Shown here in pieces: positions 5,097-8,673 of a stretch of DNA of 8,673 bases; position 1 is the first letter of the stretch; every line of letters starts with the position of its first letter. Source of the DNA: Bacillota bacterium (GTDB lineage: Bacteria > Bacillota > Sulfobacillia > JAJZIM01 > JAJZBP01); assembly GCA_021798855.1 (NCBI GenBank), contig JAJZBP010000080.1, positions 1-8,673 on the forward strand, given 5' to 3'. The position numbers and the translations under genes were made by a program. Below the pieces are notes generated by a model that searched no databases, had not been told where the DNA came from, and worked only from the letters and a program-made list of their open reading frames with translations.

Positions 5097-6651
5097 CCGG
5101 CGCCTGCGCGCGGACGATTTTCACCGGCCGTACGTGGAACTCCTGGACCGCACGGCCATCCTCCAGCACGAGGACGGCTACCGGCGGATCCGCGCCCGGC
5201 AGCAGGAACTGAAGGAATGGTTCGCCGACCGGACGGGGTGGTTCATGGTCGTCACCCGCCACCTGGCGAGGCTGGTGAAGGAACCGGCGCTGCACACGCC
5301 GGGGCACGGCTTTTCCTGGGCGCAGGCTCCCGTCGACTACGAACTTTTCGCCTGGCTCCTCTGGTACGCCGAGGGCATCGGGGACGACCGGCCTTTTTTG
5401 CTCACCGAGATGGTGGAGGAGCTGGCAACCCACGCCGCCGCGGACTTCAACCGTTGGGACGAGCGCCTCTCCTTGGCGCGAGCCTTGGGCGGCCTGCAGC
5501 AAATCGGCGCCCTGTCCAAGTTGGACGGGGACGTGGACGGTTGGGTGCAAAACCGCCAGGGGGAAGGGCTGTACGAATTCACCGACTTAGGGTTGCGGCT
5601 GGTGTGGCACCTGCGGCCCGAAGTGGTGGAAGCGTTGGACGGGGACGGGACGGCGAACCGGGCCGGCGCCCGGACGGGACTGGGAACGGGACTGGTAACG
5701 GAACTGGGAACGGAGCCCGATGGAACCGGGGACGAGCACGCCGGAGCCCAAACGGGCGACGCGGCGGGCGCCGGAGCGGGGACCGGAGCCGAACCCGCCG
5801 GGACCGGGCCGGCGAATGGGAATGCGACCGGGGTCTGGGCCGGTCCCGGGGCTTGGGCCGGTCCCGGGGCCTGGGCCGGTCCCGGGGCCTGGGCCGGTCC
5901 CGGGGCCTGGGCCGGTCCCGGGGTCTGGGCCGGTCCCGGGGCCGTTACCGGCCAGGCGCCCGACCCGCAGCGGCGCGGGCGCCTGGAAGAGTTGGCCCTC
6001 ACGCCGGGCACGGCCCACCGGACGGCCCCGGACAGACGGGCATCGTCACCAACGGAAGCGCGCCACCGGCTCCATCGCACCCTGCTCCTGGAGCCGGTCC
6101 TTTACGCCGCCGACGACCCGGAGGCCTTCGGCCTGCTGAACGACCGGGGGCGTCAGGACTACATCCGCCGGGATTTGGAGCGCGCCTTCGGCTGGGACCT
6201 GGAGGTTACCGCCCATTACGCCGTCCTTTGGCGCCCCGCCGCCGCGGAAAACTCGGAGGGCGCCGTTTTTCCCTTCGGCGGTTCCCTGCCCCAGGCCATG
6301 GTCCTCTTCTGCGGGTTGGTCCGCGACCTGGTGGCGGACGGCCGACTCAATCCTGACGGCGGCGGCGAGATCCGCCTGACCCTTGGCCACATGGAGTTGC
6401 TGGTGGACCGTCTTCGCTCCGCCCACGTGCACCGCTGGGGCGTGGGGCGCCTGCGCCAAAGCAGCGCCGCCCTGGCCGAAGAACTGGCCCGCGAACTGAA
6501 ACGCTGGGGGATGCTGGCCGGTCCCGACGCCGACGGTTACCTGCGGATCCTGCCGCTCGCGGCGCGCTTCGCGGGCACTTACCCGGCGGCGGCGAACCCC
6601 ACGACGGCGGACAACGGGGCGAATGGATCCCAAGAGGAGGTGGCGGAATGA
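5089..6651 (+). CDS. jetB: Wadjet JetB, KITE-like subunit (DUF2398/TIGR02678) with large low-complexity insert
   Basis: The start at 5089 is supported by AAAGGAGG (5074-5081), seven bases upstream and inside jetA. Residues 1-184 match the DUF2398 N-terminal part (RADDFHRPYVELLDRTAILQ, LKEWFADRTGWFMVVTRHLARL, and a winged-helix region ending YEFTDLGLRLVWHL). Residues from about 325 (RHRLHRTLLLEPVLY, then YIRRDLERAFGWDLEV) continue the family to the end. In the complex JetB is the MukE-like partner of the JetA kleisin. Between these parts lies an insert of about 135 residues, rich in Gly, Ala, Thr and Pro, including six WAGP repeats; without it the protein would be about 385 residues, close to the family's usual size. 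The frame is intact across the insert. The stop codon overlaps the jetC start (ATGA), so the two genes are probably translationally coupled. Confidence 0.9.
   Translation: MANRRLRADDFHRPYVELLDRTAILQHEDGYRRIRARQQELKEWFADRTGWFMVVTRHLARLVKEPALHTPGHGFSWAQAPVDYELFAWLLWYAEGIGDDRPFLLTEMVEELATHAAADFNRWDERLSLARALGGLQQIGALSKLDGDVDGWVQNRQGEGLYEFTDLGLRLVWHLRPEVVEALDGDGTANRAGARTGLGTGLVTELGTEPDGTGDEHAGAQTGDAAGAGAGTGAEPAGTGPANGNATGVWAGPGAWAGPGAWAGPGAWAGPGAWAGPGVWAGPGAVTGQAPDPQRRGRLEELALTPGTAHRTAPDRRASSPTEARHRLHRTLLLEPVLYAADDPEAFGLLNDRGRQDYIRRDLERAFGWDLEVTAHYAVLWRPAAAENSEGAVFPFGGSLPQAMVLFCGLVRDLVADGRLNPDGGGEIRLTLGHMELLVDRLRSAHVHRWGVGRLRQSSAALAEELARELKRWGMLAGPDADGYLRILPLAARFAGTYPAAANPTTADNGANGSQEEVAE
5677..5712 (+). 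repeat. Three 12-bp tandem repeats in the jetB insert
   Basis: Units GGACTGGGAACG, GGACTGGTAACG and GAACTGGGAACG follow one another directly at 5677, 5689 and 5701, differing by one base each from the first. They encode part of the Gly/Thr/Leu-rich first half of the JetB insert and are distinct from the 18-bp array downstream. Confidence 0.8.
5830..5937 (+). repeat. Six 18-bp tandem repeats in the jetB insert
   Basis: Six head-to-tail units of the form GGGGCCTGGGCCGGTCCC start at 5830, 5848, 5866, 5884, 5902 and 5920. The first and last have a T that changes Ala to Val (GVWAGP), the second has one silent change, and the rest are identical, giving GAWAGP. They encode JetB residues 248-283. 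Since 18 bp is a multiple of three, copy number can change without breaking the frame. The near identity implies recent expansion or homogenisation. Confidence 0.95.
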
Positions 6652-8673
6652 ACCAGGCGGACGCCGAATTGCCGGAAAAGGCTTCGGAACCGGGACCGGG
6701 GCTGGAACCGGAACCAACCCCGGAGCCGGCAGGAGAACTCTCCACCTCCGGCCCCCCCGTCTCCGCCGTCTCCGCCTCCGCCTCCGCCGGCCCACCCGTC
6801 TCTGCCGTCTCCGCCTCCACCTCCGGCCCCCCCGTCTCCGCCGTCTCCGCCGTCTCCGCCTCCGCCTCCGACCTGCCCGTCTCCGGCCCCCCCGTCTCCG
6901 CCTCCGCCTCCGCCGGCCCACCCGGTTGGCGTCCCCGGCGCCTCCACCTCCTCAACTACTGGCACTTCGCCGAAGCCACCTTCGACTTCGCCCAAGGCCG
7001 CCTGGTTCTGCGCGGCAGCAACAGCGCCGGCAAGTCCACCGTCCTCACCACAGCCGTCACCCTGGCCCTGGACGGCGAAATGAAACGCCAAAAACTGGAC
7101 ACCTTCGGCGGCACCGGCCACAGCATCCAATTCTACCTCCTGGGCGACCCCGCGGCCACGCCCGAGAGCGACTTCTACCACCAGGACCGGACCGCCTACC
7201 TGTCCATCGAGTGGGAGCAGGGCGAACGCCGGCTGACCACCGGCATCGGCCTTTATTCAAGCCGGGGGCGTCCCGGCCAGTCGGTGGACTTCTGGGGGTT
7301 CGCGGTTGACGGCGCCCTCGGCGCCGGCTTTGCCCTGTTGGACCAAAACCGCGTGCCGCTCAGGAGCCGCTCCCTGAGAGAAAAGCTCCTTCCCCTTGGT
7401 GGCTCCGTCGTGGACACCAGCCGCGAATACAAAGAACTGATCAACAAGCGCATCTTCGGCTTCCGGGACCCCGCCGAATACGAGGATCTCCTCAAGCTGA
7501 TCCACGAACTGCGCAGCCCCAAATTGAACAAAGACCTGAAACCCGGCCAGGTTTGCTCCTTCCTGTCCGACTCCCTACCCGAACTAAACCCCGATCTGCT
7601 GGACCAGGTGGTCCACATCATCGAGGACATCGACTCCGCCCTGGAAGCCATCAATCAGGCCAAGATAACCCTGGAAGCCGCCGGAACCATCCACGCCAAG
7701 GTGGCCACCTTCAAGGACCGCCAGGCCCAGGTCGCCGCCGTGGACTTCCAGGAAAAAAACGCCGGCCACGAAGCAGCCCTGGCCGCGGCCGAAGCGTCCC
7801 GGCGCGCCCACCTGTCGGCGGTGGCCGCCCTGGAAAAGGCCGAAGCCGACATCGCCGCCTTGGAAGAGGAACAACGAAGCCTCCAAGGCCGCCTCCAGGT
7901 TCTCCGGGAAAGCGAGGCCCACACCAGGTATCAGCAACTCGCGCAAGCCCGCGAGGAACTGGCCGGGCTCGCAGCGGGCCAAATCGCCGGCGAGGGCAAG
8001 CGCCGCCGCGAGGAAAATTCCCTGAGCCAGGCCGAAACCCAACTGGCCGGGGACCTGTCCGAATGGCACAACAAACAGCATTGCCTGACCCGCCCTGAAC
8101 TGGAGGAGTTCGCCGCCGGCCCCGCGGCCTGGGCCTGGGCCGGCGTTTTCGCCCGCCGGACCCGGGAAGACTTGGCCGCCCTGACCCCCGAGGGGCAAGA
8201 CGATCCCGCGTCCCTGGTCCCCCTGGAAGCCGTCCGCCGGGAAGCCGAAACCCGCCGCGGCCTCCTCACCCAGGCCCGCAGGCTGTGGAACGCCCAGCAG
8301 CAAGCCGGCCAAGAATTTGAAAAGGCGCGGTCGGCCGCCGACATCCACCGGGAAACCTTCACCCGCGCCGGCGAAGCCGTGGCCGCCGCCGCCCAGTCGG
8401 TGGAGGAGGCGATCGAGGAAACCGCCGCCGCCCTTTACCGGTGGCAGGGGGAACTGGCCGCCCTGGAGGTCCCCGACTTCCTGGTTGCCGCCGCCGTGCG
8501 CGCCCTGCGCGCCGGCGAGGCCCACCGGCCCCCCCTGGAGCCGGCCTGGAAGTCCTTCCACGCCCGGGCCGACGAGCAGAGAAAACCCCTGTTGGGCAAG
8601 GAGGCGGCCTTGAGGCAACGCCTGGCCGAATTGGACCGGGAGATCGCCGACTGGGAGAGCCGCCGCGTCGTCC
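6648..8673 (+). CDS. jetC: Wadjet JetC, SMC-like ATPase (TIGR02680 type), 3' end outside window
   Basis: The ATG at 6648 overlaps the jetB stop (ATGA). The visible 675 residues are open to the window end; members of this family usually exceed 1300 residues, so about half is missing. The ATPase head begins near residue 94: WRPRRLHLLNYWHF, then FDFAQGRLVLRG, then the Walker A motif G123-SNSA-GKST with K129. Further family-like segments follow: LALDGEMKRQKLDTFGG, KLIHELRSPKLNKDLKP and LPELNPDLLDQVVHIIEDI. From about residue 330 the sequence is rich in Ala, Glu, Gln and Arg and is predicted to be the ascending arm of the SMC coiled coil. Signature and Walker B motifs would lie in the missing C-terminal half. 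JetC powers DNA loop extrusion by the Wadjet complex. Residues 1 to about 92 are an unusual extension absent from typical members. A downstream jetD is expected but not visible. Confidence 0.92.
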   Translation, partial: MNQADAELPEKASEPGPGLEPEPTPEPAGELSTSGPPVSAVSASASAGPPVSAVSASTSGPPVSAVSAVSASASDLPVSGPPVSASASAGPPGWRPRRLHLLNYWHFAEATFDFAQGRLVLRGSNSAGKSTVLTTAVTLALDGEMKRQKLDTFGGTGHSIQFYLLGDPAATPESDFYHQDRTAYLSIEWEQGERRLTTGIGLYSSRGRPGQSVDFWGFAVDGALGAGFALLDQNRVPLRSRSLREKLLPLGGSVVDTSREYKELINKRIFGFRDPAEYEDLLKLIHELRSPKLNKDLKPGQVCSFLSDSLPELNPDLLDQVVHIIEDIDSALEAINQAKITLEAAGTIHAKVATFKDRQAQVAAVDFQEKNAGHEAALAAAEASRRAHLSAVAALEKAEADIAALEEEQRSLQGRLQVLRESEAHTRYQQLAQAREELAGLAAGQIAGEGKRRREENSLSQAETQLAGDLSEWHNKQHCLTRPELEEFAAGPAAWAWAGVFARRTREDLAALTPEGQDDPASLVPLEAVRREAETRRGLLTQARRLWNAQQQAGQEFEKARSAADIHRETFTRAGEAVAAAAQSVEEAIEETAAALYRWQGELAALEVPDFLVAAAVRALRAGEAHRPPLEPAWKSFHARADEQRKPLLGKEAALRQRLAELDREIADWESRRVV
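6737..6925 (+). repeat. Pyrimidine-rich imperfect repeats encoding the JetC N-terminal extension
   Basis: The coding strand is dominated by TCC, GCC and CCC codons. A block CTCCGGCCCCCCCGTCTCCG occurs three times (from 6746, 6821 and 6881), and CTCCGCCGGCCCACCCG twice (6782 and 6908). They encode residues about 31-92 with variations on GPPVSAVSASAS. The opposite strand carries many G runs, including three runs of seven, and so has potential to form G-quadruplexes. Confidence 0.85.

Noticed and set aside
5830..5937. CRISPR array
   Set aside because: The 18-bp units are directly adjacent without spacers and are in frame within jetB.
5337..6080. Antisense frame with AQAPGP repeats opposite the jetB insert
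   Set aside because: The 18-bp repeats are open in several frames; only the jetB frame continues into conserved DUF2398 sequence on both sides.

Overview
The window comes from a GC-rich bacterium (roughly two thirds GC by eye) with strong Shine-Dalgarno sites such as AAAGGAGG at 5074-5081 and a near-consensus sigma-70-type promoter at 1135. The lineage cannot be fixed from the sequence. The main content is a defence region: the first three genes of a Wadjet-type SMC anti-plasmid operon, preceded by a CARF-like membrane protein, a coiled-coil repeat protein, an MNT/HEPN pair and transposon debris.

Left part (1-2041, + strand). Positions 1-921 are the 3' part of a gene for a protein with two predicted membrane helices followed by a CARF-like Rossmann domain with a DLTGGT signature. 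A gene-poor stretch (922-1332) carries a TTGACA-N16-TATAGT promoter and a leader. It precedes a 188-residue protein made largely of 11-residue repeats (1333-1899). Ten bases after that gene lies a 108-bp relic of jetA, about 89% identical to positions 3812-3919 of the intact gene downstream.

Middle part (2018-3533, mostly - strand). A nucleotidyltransferase (MNT) gene and a HEPN gene overlap by 14 bp and read leftward from their own probable promoter at 2891-2919. To their right is the degraded 3' end of an IS200/IS605-type tnpB gene, which runs almost up to the start of jetA.

Right part (3534-8673, + strand). jetA (DUF2397/TIGR02677), jetB (DUF2398/TIGR02678) and jetC (TIGR02680-type SMC ATPase, cut by the window end) overlap by 8 and 4 bp and form one operon. 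By family precedent a jetD nuclease gene (DUF2399/TIGR02679) should follow beyond the window. Such systems act as SMC complexes that recognise and cleave plasmid DNA. Two features set this operon apart: JetB carries an insert of about 135 residues with six nearly identical 18-bp repeats, and JetC has a roughly 92-residue Ser/Ala/Pro/Val-rich extension before its ATPase domain.

The relic upstream of the MNT/HEPN-tnpB block suggests that the Wadjet locus was partly duplicated, or replaced an older copy, and that the intervening DNA was rearranged by mobile elements.
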